DNA of 64,000 nt from CAIKMD01 sp036501365 (GCA_036501365.1 DASYAL010000009.1:21433-85432), one strand, 5' to 3'; shown: positions 15,464-23,817, numbered from the stretch's first letter. Numbers and translations are program-made. Notes: generated by a model from the letters alone, not told the origin.

Positions 15464-16741
15464 TTATCGCTTCAGCGCCGCTTTGCCGGGATAGACCGCC
15501 TCCGGGCCGAGGAGGTCGGCGATCCGCAGGAGCTGGTTGTATTTCGCCAGCCGGTCGGAGCGCGACAGCGAGCCGGTCTTGATCTGGCCGCAGTTCGTCG
15601 CCACCGCCAGATCGGCGATGGTCGCATCCTCGGTCTCGCCCGAGCGATGCGAGACCACCGCGGTATAGCCGGCGCGATGCGCGACCTCGATCGCTTCGAG
15701 CGTCTCGCTGAGCGTGCCGATCTGGTTGAGCTTGATGAGGATGGAGTTGGCGATGCCGGCTTTGATGCCGCGCTCCAGCCGCGCCTTGTTGGTGACGAAG
15801 AGATCGTCGCCGACGAGCTGCACCTTCGCGCCGAGCTCGCGCGTCAGCAGCGCCCAGCCATCCCAATCGTCCTCGGCCATGCCGTCCTCGACCGAGACGA
15901 TCGGATAGCGCGCGACCAGATCGGCGAGATATTTCACCATGCCGGCGGCATCGAGCGTCTTGCCCTCGCCTTTGAGCTGGTATTTGCCGCCCGCATAGAA
16001 TTCGGTCGCGGCCGGATCCAAAGCGAGCGCGACGTCGCTGCCCGGCATGTAGCCCGCCGCCTCGATCGCGCGCATGATGAAGCCGAGCGCCTCGTCGGCG
16101 GATTTCAGCGCCGGCGCGAAGCCGCCCTCGTCGCCGACATTGGTGTTCATGCCGGCCTCGGCGAGCTTGGCTTTCAGCGCATGGAACACCTCGGTGCCGC
16201 AGCGCAGTGCCTCGGCGAAATCCGCAGCGCCCACCGGCACGATCATGAATTCCTGCACATCGATCGGGTTGTCGGCATGGACGCCGCCATTGACGATGTT
16301 CATCATCGGCACCGGCAACGTGCGCGCCATCGGCCCGCCGATCGCGCGGAAGAGCGGCTCGCCCTTTTCCTCGGCCGCCGCCTTGGCCGCGGCGCACGAG
16401 ACGCCGAGGATCGCATTCGCGCCGAGCCGCGATTTGTTCGGCGTGCCGTCGAGCGCGATCATCACCCGGTCGAGGGCGAGCTGGTTCGCGGCATCGAAGC
16501 CCGAGAGCGCATCGAAGATCTCGCGATTGACGGCCTCGACCGCTTTGAGCACGCCCTTGCCGCCATAGCGCGCCTTGTCGCCGTCGCGCAGCTCGACCGC
16601 CTCGTGCGCGCCGGTCGAGGCGCCCGAGGGTACGGCCATGCGGCCGAGCGCGCTCGATTCGAGCGTCACCTCGACCTCGACCGTGGGATTGCCGCGGCTG
16701 TCGAGGATCTCGCGGGCGTGGATGTCGACGATGGCGGACAT
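15464..16741 (-). CDS. eno: Enolase
   Basis: A 425-residue enolase converting 2-phosphoglycerate to phosphoenolpyruvate. Signatures: ARQILDSRGNPTVEVEV-type start (here AREILDSRGNPTVEV), SGASTGAHEAVELRDGD, the Mg-binding glutamate and aspartates (VSVEDGMAEDDWDGW, VGDDLFVTN), the catalytic lysine region LIKLNQIGTLSET, and VSHRSGETED. Full length with the standard tail. In alphaproteobacteria it commonly follows kdsA on the same strand, as here, with a repeat-filled 180-bp gap between them. Confidence 0.97.
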   Translation of the reverse strand: MSAIVDIHAREILDSRGNPTVEVEVTLESSALGRMAVPSGASTGAHEAVELRDGDKARYGGKGVLKAVEAVNREIFDALSGFDAANQLALDRVMIALDGTPNKSRLGANAILGVSCAAAKAAAEEKGEPLFRAIGGPMARTLPVPMMNIVNGGVHADNPIDVQEFMIVPVGAADFAEALRCGTEVFHALKAKLAEAGMNTNVGDEGGFAPALKSADEALGFIMRAIEAAGYMPGSDVALALDPAATEFYAGGKYQLKGEGKTLDAAGMVKYLADLVARYPIVSVEDGMAEDDWDGWALLTRELGAKVQLVGDDLFVTNKARLERGIKAGIANSILIKLNQIGTLSETLEAIEVAHRAGYTAVVSHRSGETEDATIADLAVATNCGQIKTGSLSRSDRLAKYNQLLRIADLLGPEAVYPGKAALKR

Positions 16742-16762
16742 GGGGCTCCTTTTTTCCTTTCG

Positions 16763-16915
16763 TCATTCCCACGCCCTTCGCCAAGCTCAGGAGCGGGAAC
16801 CCAGAGTAGCGCGTCATTGCGAGCGGAGCGAAGCAATCCAGCATTTCACCCGAGGCCCTGGATTGCTTCGTCGCTCCTGAGCTCTTGTCGAAGGGGCTCC
16901 TCGCAATGACGGCGG
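16763..16915. repeat. Intergenic inverted repeat element between kdsA and eno
   Basis: Contains CATTGCGAGCGGAGCGAAGC (16815-16834) and, inverted, GATTGCTTCG and CCTCGCAATGACGG near 16861-16914, so the ends pair as a long imperfect hairpin. Inside are copies of the CTCAGGAGC and CTTGTCGAAGGGG modules that also occur in the array at 14788-15372. Sequences of the ATTGCGAGCGNAGCGAAGCAATC type are widespread interspersed elements. No coding signal is seen in this gap. Confidence 0.7.
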
Positions 16916-16921
16916 CGAAAA

Positions 16922-17761
16922 TCAAGCCTGCGGTCGCGCCTTCGCCAATTTATCGAACGCGATCAGCTCCGCGAGCAGCGCCGGCATGTCTTTGAGATGC
17001 ACCATGTTCGGCCCGTCGGAGGGCGCGTGGTCGGGGTCCTGATGGGTTTCCATGAAGACCGCGGCGACGCCGACCGCGACCGCTGCACGCGCCAAGACGG
17101 GAACGAACTTTCGTTCCCCTCCTGAAGTACTGCCCTGCCCGCCCGGCTGCTGCACCGAGTGCGTCGCGTCGAACACCACGGGATAGCCGGTCTCGGCGAG
17201 GATCGGCAGCGCGCGCATATCCGAGACCAGGGTGTTGTACCCAAAACTAGCCCCGCGCTCGCACAGCAGGATGCTCTCGTTGCCGGTGCTGGCGAGCTTC
17301 TTGGCGACATTGGCCATGTCCCACGGCGCGAGGAACTGGCCCTTCTTCACATTGACGGCGCGGCCGGTCGCGCCGGCGGCCAACAGCAGATCGGTCTGGC
17401 GGCAGAGGAAGGCCGGGATCTGCAGCACATCGACCGCCTCGGCGACCGGCGCGCATTGCTCCTTCTCGTGCACGTCGGTGACGACCGGGCAGCCGAATTT
17501 CTCGCGCACCTCGGCCAGAATCGGCAAGCTCTCTTCAAGCCCCATGCCGCGCGACGACGCCAGCGCGGTGCGGTTCGCCTTGTCGAACGAGGTCTTGTAG
17601 ATGAGGCCGATGCCGAGCCGGCCGGTGAGCTCGACCAGCGCGTGGCTCATCTCCAGCGCGTGCTGGCGGCTTTCGAGCGCGCACGGCCCCGCGATCAGCG
17701 CCAGCGGCCGATCGTTGCCGAGCGTCAGATTGCCGATATGGACGTGGCGGGCGGTGGGCAT
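16922..17761 (-). CDS. kdsA: 2-dehydro-3-deoxyphosphooctonate aldolase (KDO-8-P synthase)
   Basis: A 279-residue KdsA condensing phosphoenolpyruvate with arabinose-5-phosphate for lipopolysaccharide KDO. Visible signatures: LIAGPCALES at the N-terminus, YKTSFDKANRT, TDVHE, LQIPAFLCRQTDLL, NVKKGQFLAPWDM, DATHSVQQPGGQG and METHQDPD. Asn in NVKKGQF at the position that is Cys in metal-dependent enzymes suggests the metal-independent class. It is normally next to pyrG; here about 10 kb of accessory DNA separates them. A 26-bp stretch of its 5' part is duplicated at 18501-18526. Confidence 0.96.
   Translation of the reverse strand: MPTARHVHIGNLTLGNDRPLALIAGPCALESRQHALEMSHALVELTGRLGIGLIYKTSFDKANRTALASSRGMGLEESLPILAEVREKFGCPVVTDVHEKEQCAPVAEAVDVLQIPAFLCRQTDLLLAAGATGRAVNVKKGQFLAPWDMANVAKKLASTGNESILLCERGASFGYNTLVSDMRALPILAETGYPVVFDATHSVQQPGGQGSTSGGERKFVPVLARAAVAVGVAAVFMETHQDPDHAPSDGPNMVHLKDMPALLAELIAFDKLAKARPQA
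17679..17704. repeat. 26-bp direct repeat, copy inside kdsA
   Basis: A 26-bp segment of the kdsA 5' coding region (beginning GCGCACGGCC, ending AGCGCCAG) is repeated without mismatch and in the same orientation at 18501-18526. The two copies bracket the kdsA start and the DUF433/PIN-like toxin-antitoxin pair. Confidence 0.9.
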
Positions 17762-17825
17762 GAGGGGGTTTTAGCGGGTCAAGCATCGCTTGACCACATC
17801 CGATGACCTCTCGTACCTTTGTTCC

Positions 17826-18053
17826 ATGAGCCAATTGCACCGGATCACCTTCAACCCGAATCAATGCGGCGGTCGTCCGTGCATTCGCGGCATGCGTATC
17901 CGCGTCAAGGATATCCTCGACATGCTTGCAAGCGGCGCGGCCACGGCGGAAATCCTCGACAGCTATACCTATCTCGAAGCCGAGGATATTCAGGCAAGCC
18001 TTGAATACGCCGCCGCGCAAGTCGACCACGCGGTCATGTCGCCGGCCAAGTGA
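17826..18053 (+). CDS. DUF433 family antitoxin
   Basis: A 75-residue DUF433 protein: RITFNPNQCGGRPCIRGMRIRV, then a helix-turn-helix-like region (VKDILDMLASGAATAEILDSY) and YLEAEDIQASLEYAA, the family's standard order. DUF433 proteins are usually antitoxins paired with DUF5615 PIN-like toxins; here the toxin gene starts inside its stop codon (GTGA). The ATG at 17826 is preferred over an upstream in-frame ATG at 17790 because MSQLHRITF is the normal start. It begins the accessory segment between kdsA and pyrG and is divergent from kdsA. Confidence 0.9.
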   Translation: MSQLHRITFNPNQCGGRPCIRGMRIRVKDILDMLASGAATAEILDSYTYLEAEDIQASLEYAAAQVDHAVMSPAK

Positions 18054-18385
18054 AATTCCTAATCGATGCCCAATTACCGCCTGCGCTGGCGCTTTGGCTC
18101 ACGCAGGCAGGTCACGAGGCAGTTCATGTGAATGACATCGGTCTCCGCGAGGCCGAAGACACGGCGATCTGGGAACAGGCGGTCAGCACAGGCGCGGCCC
18201 TCGTTACGAAGGATGAAGACTTCGTCGCGCGCGCCGCTCACGCCGGCGATGCCAATCCGCCCGTGATTTTGTGGCTGCGGGTCGGCAACACGACCAATCG
18301 GGTCCTTCGCGTCTGGCTCGACGAGCGATTGGCGGGCATCCTTGATTTGGTGAACCAGGGAAACCGGGTTATCGAGGTAATCTAA
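18050..18385 (+). CDS. DUF5615 PIN-like toxin
   Basis: A 111-residue PIN-like nuclease-fold protein. KFLIDAQLPPALALWLTQAGH gives the first acidic residue (Asp6); HVNDIGLREAEDTAIWEQA and VTKDEDFVARA supply the other acidic positions, and PPVILWLRVGNTTNR is the typical DUF5615 block. Translation starts at a GTG overlapping the antitoxin stop (GTGA), indicating coupling. Expected role is an RNase-type toxin neutralised by the DUF433 protein. In the same frame, downstream of the stop, AYLSVIDRNLKAMQ...FAKAS continues to 18481, possibly a fragment of another gene. Confidence 0.85.
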   Translation: MKFLIDAQLPPALALWLTQAGHEAVHVNDIGLREAEDTAIWEQAVSTGAALVTKDEDFVARAAHAGDANPPVILWLRVGNTTNRVLRVWLDERLAGILDLVNQGNRVIEVI

Positions 18386-18500
18386 GGCTCGCGCCAACCC
18401 GAAGGCTCTGCTCGCGCCTATCTCTCGGTGATCGACCGCAATCTCAAAGCTATGCAAGACGCGTTCGCAAAAGCGAGTTGAGCGCGCGATACGAGATTAC

Positions 18501-18526
18501 GCGCACGGCCCCGCGATCAGCGCCAG
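18501..18526. repeat. 26-bp direct repeat, copy outside kdsA
   Basis: Perfect duplicate of 17679-17704 from kdsA. It lies at the junction between the toxin-antitoxin pair and the AT-richer defence operon and overlaps the last codons of the 153-residue gene. It could be a scar of the insertion or recombination event that opened the kdsA-pyrG junction. Confidence 0.85.
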
Positions 18527-18978
18527 TACCAATCAATGCATAATCTTAGCCGACGCCATAGCGCCGCGCTGAGGATCCGCCCGAACTCCTCCTCAGAAAT
18601 CCGCCTCACGCCAGCCTGGAAGTAACCGCGTCTGATTCCGCCTTTTTCCCAATACTCACCATGCGGGCTTTTGAAAAACAGCGGTTGGTTGAAAGCTGTA
18701 TATTCGAAAATAGCACACTTCATTCGACCTGGCGCGTCATGATCAAGTCCCGTCTGGCCGATGGTGCCAAAGCCGAAATACACCTGAGGTTGCCGCTTCG
18801 CCTGTTTCGTCTTGCGGCCGCGATAATATATAAATCGCTCACCCTCACGGATCATCCTCGCGTACTTTTCACGGATCATCCTCGCGTACTTTTTAGGATA
18901 TTGGTATGACACGCCCGTTCGATCGCGGTAGTGAATACCGGATTCCGTCTCTTCATTCTCCGCGAGAACGATAGGCAT
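18517..18978 (-). CDS. Uncharacterised protein, possible PUA/EVE-like reader
   Basis: A 153-residue protein, last gene of the minus-strand defence-like operon. HYRDRTGVSYQYPKKYARMI, GERFIYYRGRK and PQVYFGFGTIGQTG resemble the N-terminal PUA/EVE-type region of some McrA-like HNH endonucleases, which read modified bases; no HNH motif is present here. That comparison is from memory and is weak. KYARMIRE is duplicated in tandem because 24 bp of DNA are repeated (18846-18893). The C-terminus uses the 26-bp kdsA-like repeat, so the native end may have been replaced. It begins 24 bp after the DUF6339 gene. Confidence 0.55.
   Translation of the reverse strand: MPIVLAENEETESGIHYRDRTGVSYQYPKKYARMIREKYARMIREGERFIYYRGRKTKQAKRQPQVYFGFGTIGQTGLDHDAPGRMKCAIFEYTAFNQPLFFKSPHGEYWEKGGIRRGYFQAGVRRISEEEFGRILSAALWRRLRLCIDWYWR
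18846..18893. repeat. 24-bp perfect tandem duplication within a gene
   Basis: Two identical adjacent 24-bp units (beginning CACGGATCATCC), in frame with the minus-strand gene, add eight residues (KYARMIRE). Perfect identity suggests a recent slippage event. Confidence 0.9.
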
Positions 18979-19002
18979 TTCGAATCTCCGCTAATGCGAA
19001 GC

Positions 19003-19758
19003 TCAGATTTCGTTTTCCGAGAGCTTCAAATCTTTTGAAATAATATCCCCAATGAATTTTTCCACCGTCCTGGTGTCGAGGGCATCGAGAAGCTTGTAGC
19101 CTCCCAAACCGTTCAATCTCACCATGAGGCGCCGAAAGACATTCCTCTCGAATAATTTGCCCTTTCCTTCCATCGACTGAGCGAGCTTCTGCAGGACTGC
19201 TGAGAAGATAGGAATACTCTGAGCAGTAGTTGGTCGTTCAATAATGTTTGCTCTCACATCTGTTCGATGTAACAAAACATCGAGACCCTCCTTCACCTCC
19301 AACCCATCGACCCGTGCGCAAAGGTGCCCCATCCACCAAAGGCGGGACGCAATATTATCTCGCTCAAGTTGCCTTTGAGTCGATCCGAAGAAATGTGTCT
19401 GTATGTGTTTAATGGCCATCTTATCGTTTTGCGGGATTGGCCATCGCTTTCTTCCGTACTCGAGCATTAATGTATGTGTCAGCATTACCCAAAGCCTTTC
19501 ATCCGCGGCTTGAAATGGCGTGAGTTTTTTTAAAGCCGCAAGAAGAACAATGCAGTTTTCCGAATCAAAGAGCTTGTCATCGTCGGGGGCTTTAAGCTTG
19601 GCAAGCTGCGTTTCGCTTACTTCAATTGGAGCTTCGAAGCTTAGAGACGGATCGAGCGACAAGTAGGCAAAATCGCCTTTCCTATATTTTTCGAGGTTCT
19701 CTTCAATCGAGGCCTTTAGTTCTGCGAGAGCTCGTTCTCTCACGAAACGAAGTTTCAT
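19003..19758 (-). CDS. DUF6339 family protein
   Basis: A 251-residue protein beginning MKLRFVRERALAELKASI. The blocks LAALKKLTPFQAADERLWVMLTH, YGRKRWP, IASRLWWMGHLCARV and FRRLMVRLNGLGGYKLLDALD are those I associate with DUF6339, a family of unknown function seen beside cytosine methylases. No catalytic motif is recognised. The ATG at 19758 is preceded by GGGAGGAAT; a longer in-frame start at 19782 would overlap the upstream gene by 20 bp. Sixth gene of the Vsr-Dcm-MORC operon. Codon usage is clearly more AT-rich than in the flanking core genes. Confidence 0.75.
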   Translation of the reverse strand: MKLRFVRERALAELKASIEENLEKYRKGDFAYLSLDPSLSFEAPIEVSETQLAKLKAPDDDKLFDSENCIVLLAALKKLTPFQAADERLWVMLTHTLMLEYGRKRWPIPQNDKMAIKHIQTHFFGSTQRQLERDNIASRLWWMGHLCARVDGLEVKEGLDVLLHRTDVRANIIERPTTAQSIPIFSAVLQKLAQSMEGKGKLFERNVFRRLMVRLNGLGGYKLLDALDTRTVEKFIGDIISKDLKLSENEI

Positions 19759-19762
19759 TTTT

Positions 19763-20590
19763 CTATTCCTCCCCGAAGACATGAAGATTAAGAAGGTTCA
19801 GCGGGCTTTTCAGAAGCCTTTGTGCTGTGGCACTAGCATCATGCGTGCCGATGTCGATGCCTTCATTGTGGCATTGCTGCGTAAGAATCTTAGCCCATCT
19901 CAAGTGAGCGTAACTCTCTTCGTCTTCACGCAGCTTGTAGACAGCCTCCATTATGGCGGCGAAATATATGGAGTTGATCAATACGGCCTTATTGCTACGG
20001 CTATTCCGCGCGCGATCGATTCTTTCTTTGGCTTCCGGACTCAAAAGAACCTGAATCTTGCTTTCGTCGAATCTTAGTCCCCAGTCGTATCCGGATAAAT
20101 TCTCCTGCTTCACCAGTTGTAAAATCGAGCTGATGGGCTTGAAGAGTTCACGGTCTATGTAGACAACTTTTGGGGAGTCAACTGCGAGAACTTCGCCCGG
20201 CTCAAACGAAAATTCTTTGGAATTGAATTCGGAATTGATGTCGCGGCAACGGAATTTCTCTATTACCTTGGTTGCAACGATGAACGGAGAGATTTCCACC
20301 TCACCACGAAAATTCCCACCATCAAATGATTCTTCAATATCAAATTTCTTGCTCAAAATCGCTTTACGAAAATACGTGTCGCGGCAAGCCACTACGATCG
20401 ATATTGCCGCATTGCCTCGTGCGATTTCAGCCTTTATCGCTTCTATGCTAAGAGCAACATGCACGTTGATTTGAATTTTGTCAGCGGATCTTCCGATATC
20501 GACAGTCGTCTGGAATTCTCCATCGCTGTAATCGTCGATATCCGGTCGTAGTACGGGATAAGGGAACGCCTTTTGACTATCGAACCTCAT
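19763..20590 (-). CDS. Uncharacterised protein of the Dcm/MORC operon
   Basis: A 275-residue soluble protein beginning MRFDSQKAFPYPVLRPDIDDY. It has no signal peptide or membrane segment; the first half is beta-rich (QINVHVALSIEAIK, VVACRDTYFRKAIL, EVEISPFIVATKVIE) and the last third helical with charged residues. I recognise no nuclease or ATPase motif. Its start overlaps the MORC-like gene by 14 bp and its stop is 4 bp before the DUF6339 start, so it is tightly co-expressed with both and is a candidate structural or effector partner. The N-terminal FPYPVLRPDIDDY motif is distinctive for a homologue search. Confidence 0.75.
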   Translation of the reverse strand: MRFDSQKAFPYPVLRPDIDDYSDGEFQTTVDIGRSADKIQINVHVALSIEAIKAEIARGNAAISIVVACRDTYFRKAILSKKFDIEESFDGGNFRGEVEISPFIVATKVIEKFRCRDINSEFNSKEFSFEPGEVLAVDSPKVVYIDRELFKPISSILQLVKQENLSGYDWGLRFDESKIQVLLSPEAKERIDRARNSRSNKAVLINSIYFAAIMEAVYKLREDEESYAHLRWAKILTQQCHNEGIDIGTHDASATAQRLLKSPLNLLNLHVFGEE

Positions 20591-22451
20591 GGGCCGCCAC
20601 CTTCATAGCGCCTTGGAAAGGAGCATCGAGTTCGATATCGAGCGTAAACCGTGCGCCACGTTTCCCTTTAAGGTTCCGGATTGCTCCCTTGCGAACATTC
20701 CCCCCAGAACTTTTCACGACGTTGAGCCGACGGTCCGTATCGGCACCGGCTTCAAAGACAGTCAATTCCATTATTCCGGAGAACTCGGGCGTCGCGGCCA
20801 AGCGACGCTTCTTGGCGGACAGAACGATACTTCTGACGTTGTTCAGCGGTAAGGATTTAGCAGCCACCTTGCCGTTGTTGCCTTTGCCTTTGCCTTTGCC
20901 TTTGCCGCCTCCACTCCCATTTCCATCACCTTCGCTACCACCATCAGTGCCTTCATCATCACTGTCTTCTGTCACGACCGACCTGCGTTTGAGTGGTTGT
21001 GCACGGATTTGAATTTTTCCGACCGGATTAATCTCTTCTCCTTTTTCTCCGTCGTCCTCCTCCCCGTCGTCCGCGAAGTAGTCCGCGAGTTCCCTCACGT
21101 CTGATACCTCCGAAACGACGTCTCGCGCGTGACGCATCAACATTTCCCTCGCCCACCGACCGAGCTCCGCGATGGCGCGCTGTCCTTTCGGCTGGTCGTC
21201 GGGTGAAAGACGGTCCGGTTCAAAGTCATTGTGCTTGGGAGGTTCCATGTCTCGCAGCAATTCATTACCTTTTTTGCTGTGGCATTCGATAACAGCCGCA
21301 AACTCTTTGAAATCTCCAAAACGCTTTAGGCGGTCCATTTCATCAGTGATAAACATTCCGTTCCGCAGAACCGCTACTCGCTTTGGAAACTGTTCGCCGA
21401 GTATTATTCTGATCTGACAATTTCCGAGCTCGCGGTTTTCCTGGTCTTCTATAAAGACCTCTTCCGTTGCCGCGAGGGTGCTGAGATAGCTTTTGGCATT
21501 GTCGAATCCCTCGGGCTGACCTTTCGATCCGATTACTGAGTCGTGAATTGTCTTATCGTTGAATAGCTCAAAAATGGACTCTTTTGAGATCGAGAGCGAA
21601 TTGACTTCTACGACGAGCGCCCCCTTCCAGATCGCTCCGAAAAAATTCTCTAATACCGAGGCGACAAGTGATTTTTCCCAACCATCCGCTGCCCGGAATC
21701 CCAAAATGTGGAGTGTGGTACCAACGCTATCTTGGATATCGGATTGTTTCGGTGCACGCATCAGCCACCGAGGCAAACTAGGATTGCCCCCCTCAATAGG
21801 CATACAATTCTCGGTGACTCCCCAATACCCAATATTTTGCCGCGTATGCCCCGCCGCATCCCTGTGCGACATCAGCAACGCTTTTCCCTGGGCGTATTGC
21901 CGATACGTATTGCCGTCCCGGAAAACGGTTGAAAGAAAGATTGTACGAAGGTCAGAAACGGTAAATGGTGCGAATTTGCCGATACCGTAGGAACCCAGAT
22001 CCGTATCGGACAGCCCATCCCCTTTCTTACTTTGCCCCGTTGCCTTTACATACGCGAAGTAGGGTGTCCCATTCTTGCAAGGACCACGCATTCCTTTTGT
22101 GTTCTTTTCGGAGATCGAAAGGACCGCGATCTGCTTTGCATTCAGAACTTTTTGAGCGGTGGTGAAGAAATCTACCGCCTTCTTGCCCTCCACAGCTTTG
22201 GCGTCCGTAAGACACTGCGAAAGGGCAGCTCTCAGTTGATCGACGCCTGGAATCTCTGTGACGAAGACTTCGCGGTATTTAAACGAAACAACCACCGGTC
22301 GTGCGGACGCAGCATCTAAGCTGTTTTGCAGGATTTCTCGTGCCAAGCTTCCAGACAAACTGCCGCGAAAGTGTTCGATTCCTGCATCGTTGAAGCCGCG
22401 CCACTGATCGGCATTATCCACCGGAAACTCCCATCCGATAGCTTCGGTCAT
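20577..22451 (-). CDS. MORC/GHKL-type ATPase
   Basis: A 624-residue protein with a GHKL (Hsp90/MutL/MORC-type) ATP-binding domain. The N-box is REILQNSLDA (38-47, Asn43 the Mg ligand), the place of the D-x-G-x-G box is taken by SEKNTKGM (about 114-121), the lid glycine motif is GSYGIGKFAPF (153-163), and GTTLHILGF follows. A poly-acidic patch (near 475) and a lysine-glycine linker (GGGKGKGKGKG, about 520) separate a beta-rich C-terminal domain. Bacterial MORC-like ATPases have been described in restriction-modification loci. Its ATG overlaps the dcm stop (ATGA). A role as a DNA-clamping or looping motor is inferred. Confidence 0.82.
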   Translation of the reverse strand: MTEAIGWEFPVDNADQWRGFNDAGIEHFRGSLSGSLAREILQNSLDAASARPVVVSFKYREVFVTEIPGVDQLRAALSQCLTDAKAVEGKKAVDFFTTAQKVLNAKQIAVLSISEKNTKGMRGPCKNGTPYFAYVKATGQSKKGDGLSDTDLGSYGIGKFAPFTVSDLRTIFLSTVFRDGNTYRQYAQGKALLMSHRDAAGHTRQNIGYWGVTENCMPIEGGNPSLPRWLMRAPKQSDIQDSVGTTLHILGFRAADGWEKSLVASVLENFFGAIWKGALVVEVNSLSISKESIFELFNDKTIHDSVIGSKGQPEGFDNAKSYLSTLAATEEVFIEDQENRELGNCQIRIILGEQFPKRVAVLRNGMFITDEMDRLKRFGDFKEFAAVIECHSKKGNELLRDMEPPKHNDFEPDRLSPDDQPKGQRAIAELGRWAREMLMRHARDVVSEVSDVRELADYFADDGEEDDGEKGEEINPVGKIQIRAQPLKRRSVVTEDSDDEGTDGGSEGDGNGSGGGKGKGKGKGNNGKVAAKSLPLNNVRSIVLSAKKRRLAATPEFSGIMELTVFEAGADTDRRLNVVKSSGGNVRKGAIRNLKGKRGARFTLDIELDAPFQGAMKVAAHEVR

Positions 22452-23497
22452 CTCACTCTCTCCCTGTCATATTTTTGTTTAATGGCTTGCGCGAGCAATT
22501 TTGCGACTGGCGGCGCAACGGCATTGCCAATTTGCGTATATCTTTGTTTGCTCGATACCGTTTCTGGAAATTTGAAGGAGGCGGGAAAGCCTTGGAGACG
22601 CAAACACTCTCTCTCGGTAAGCTTCCGAAGACCCTTCGCGTCCCAAACGAAGGGCACGTTGTGCCCGCCAAGGCCCATGTTAGCTGTGAGCGTTGGGCAA
22701 AGATTTGGTTCCTTTAAGCGAACAAAATATTTTCGGAGCTGGTAGAGATGCTTGACTTTCCCTCTGTCATTTTTTTCCTTCTTTATCATTTTAAAATATC
22801 TGTTCTCTTCCGATAGGTAATACCCATCGCTTTTCGTCCCTTCGAAGTCCACGAATTTGGATATGTGTTTCTCGGGGGTGCTCCTCACGCTCGGAAACGT
22901 AAACTTTCCAGCTCTAAAGTGATCGCGAGACCAAGCAACCATAAAAAGTCGGGATCGCTTTTGCGGGATTGGTGTGAGCTCGAAAAGATCAAGTTCTCGT
23001 GCATTGCTTTCACGGAACCAATAGCCCGCTTGTTGTAACTGCCGCGTAATCTCGGCAAACCACACCCCGCCTTCGCCTATCTTCAGATAAGGCGCGTTCT
23101 CGAAAACCAAGACGGCTGGCTTACATTCCTTGAATTCGTTGACGATCCGAATGATCTCGAAAAATAGTTGGCCGCGTTGGTCGTCGAATCCTGCCCTTAA
23201 GCCTGCTTGCGAAAAACTTTGGCATGGGAAGCCAGCGTGAAGAATATCAACAGGCTCTAATCGATCGCGCTTCACCGACAGTTTTCGAATGTCTTTTTCT
23301 AATAATCTGTTCTTCGGAAAATTGGTCCTGTAGACCGCGCAGGCGTATGGGTCGGAGTCGCAAGCCCAAGCGGTGCGAAAACCCGCAGCCTCGAATGCCA
23401 AGCAGAAGCCTCCGATTCCACTAAATAACGCGCCTACCTTAAGTTGACGCGTACTTTTCTTTTTCTCAGATGCGCGGTTAGAAGCTTTAGAAGACAA
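22448..23497 (-). CDS. dcm: DNA (cytosine-5) methyltransferase
   Basis: A 349-residue C5-cytosine methylase with motifs in the standard order: I FSGIGG (25-30), IV GFPCQSFSQAG with catalytic Cys92, VI ENAP (133-136, Ala in place of the usual Val of ENV), VIII PQKRSRLFMV, and X QIGNAVAPPVA. The target-recognition region (about 195-270) is short, so specificity cannot be read. It is followed by the MORC-like ATPase with a 4-bp overlap, and a Vsr nuclease is encoded upstream on the same strand, which suits a 5-methylcytosine system with T:G mismatch repair. No separate classical restriction enzyme is seen. Confidence 0.95.
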   Translation of the reverse strand: MSSKASNRASEKKKSTRQLKVGALFSGIGGFCLAFEAAGFRTAWACDSDPYACAVYRTNFPKNRLLEKDIRKLSVKRDRLEPVDILHAGFPCQSFSQAGLRAGFDDQRGQLFFEIIRIVNEFKECKPAVLVFENAPYLKIGEGGVWFAEITRQLQQAGYWFRESNARELDLFELTPIPQKRSRLFMVAWSRDHFRAGKFTFPSVRSTPEKHISKFVDFEGTKSDGYYLSEENRYFKMIKKEKNDRGKVKHLYQLRKYFVRLKEPNLCPTLTANMGLGGHNVPFVWDAKGLRKLTERECLRLQGFPASFKFPETVSSKQRYTQIGNAVAPPVAKLLAQAIKQKYDRERVR

Positions 23498-23580
23498 TTA
23501 TCCCCCCAATCCAAAATGATCACTCAGGATTCGTATCGGTCGCCCGATTCAATCGGTCAACCACCTTTTCGCATGCGTCG

Positions 23581-23802
23581 TCAAAGAGTGAATGCCTTCT
23601 CCGCCTCTTCGCTATTGCCGTTGAATCGCTGGCGCAAGGTATCGAGTTCCTTTTGCAGCGTCTTCACGATCTTCCGAGAGTCTTCGTCTCGGAATTCGTA
23701 AGCCGCCCTATTGGACAAATTGCCGATAAGACGCATGTCCTTGATGGCTCGATTAACGCGCTTATTAGCAAGCTCGACAAATTTTGAGCGCCTGTCACGC
23801 AT
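23581..23802 (-). CDS. Small helical protein upstream of dcm
   Basis: A 73-residue, strongly charged helical protein (MRDRRSKFVELANKRVNRAIKD ... KTLQKELDTLRQRF). No helix-turn-helix is convincing, so it is not clearly a C-type controller. Similar short proteins precede cytosine methylases in some restriction-modification loci, as far as I recall. The ATG at 23802 has GGGGAG five bases before it; an ATG at 23823 would add seven residues and lacks a site. It lies 83 bp upstream of dcm and directly behind a palindromic promoter region. Confidence 0.65.
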   Translation of the reverse strand: MRDRRSKFVELANKRVNRAIKDMRLIGNLSNRAAYEFRDEDSRKIVKTLQKELDTLRQRFNGNSEEAEKAFTL

Positions 23803-23817
23803 ATGGCTCCCCATACA

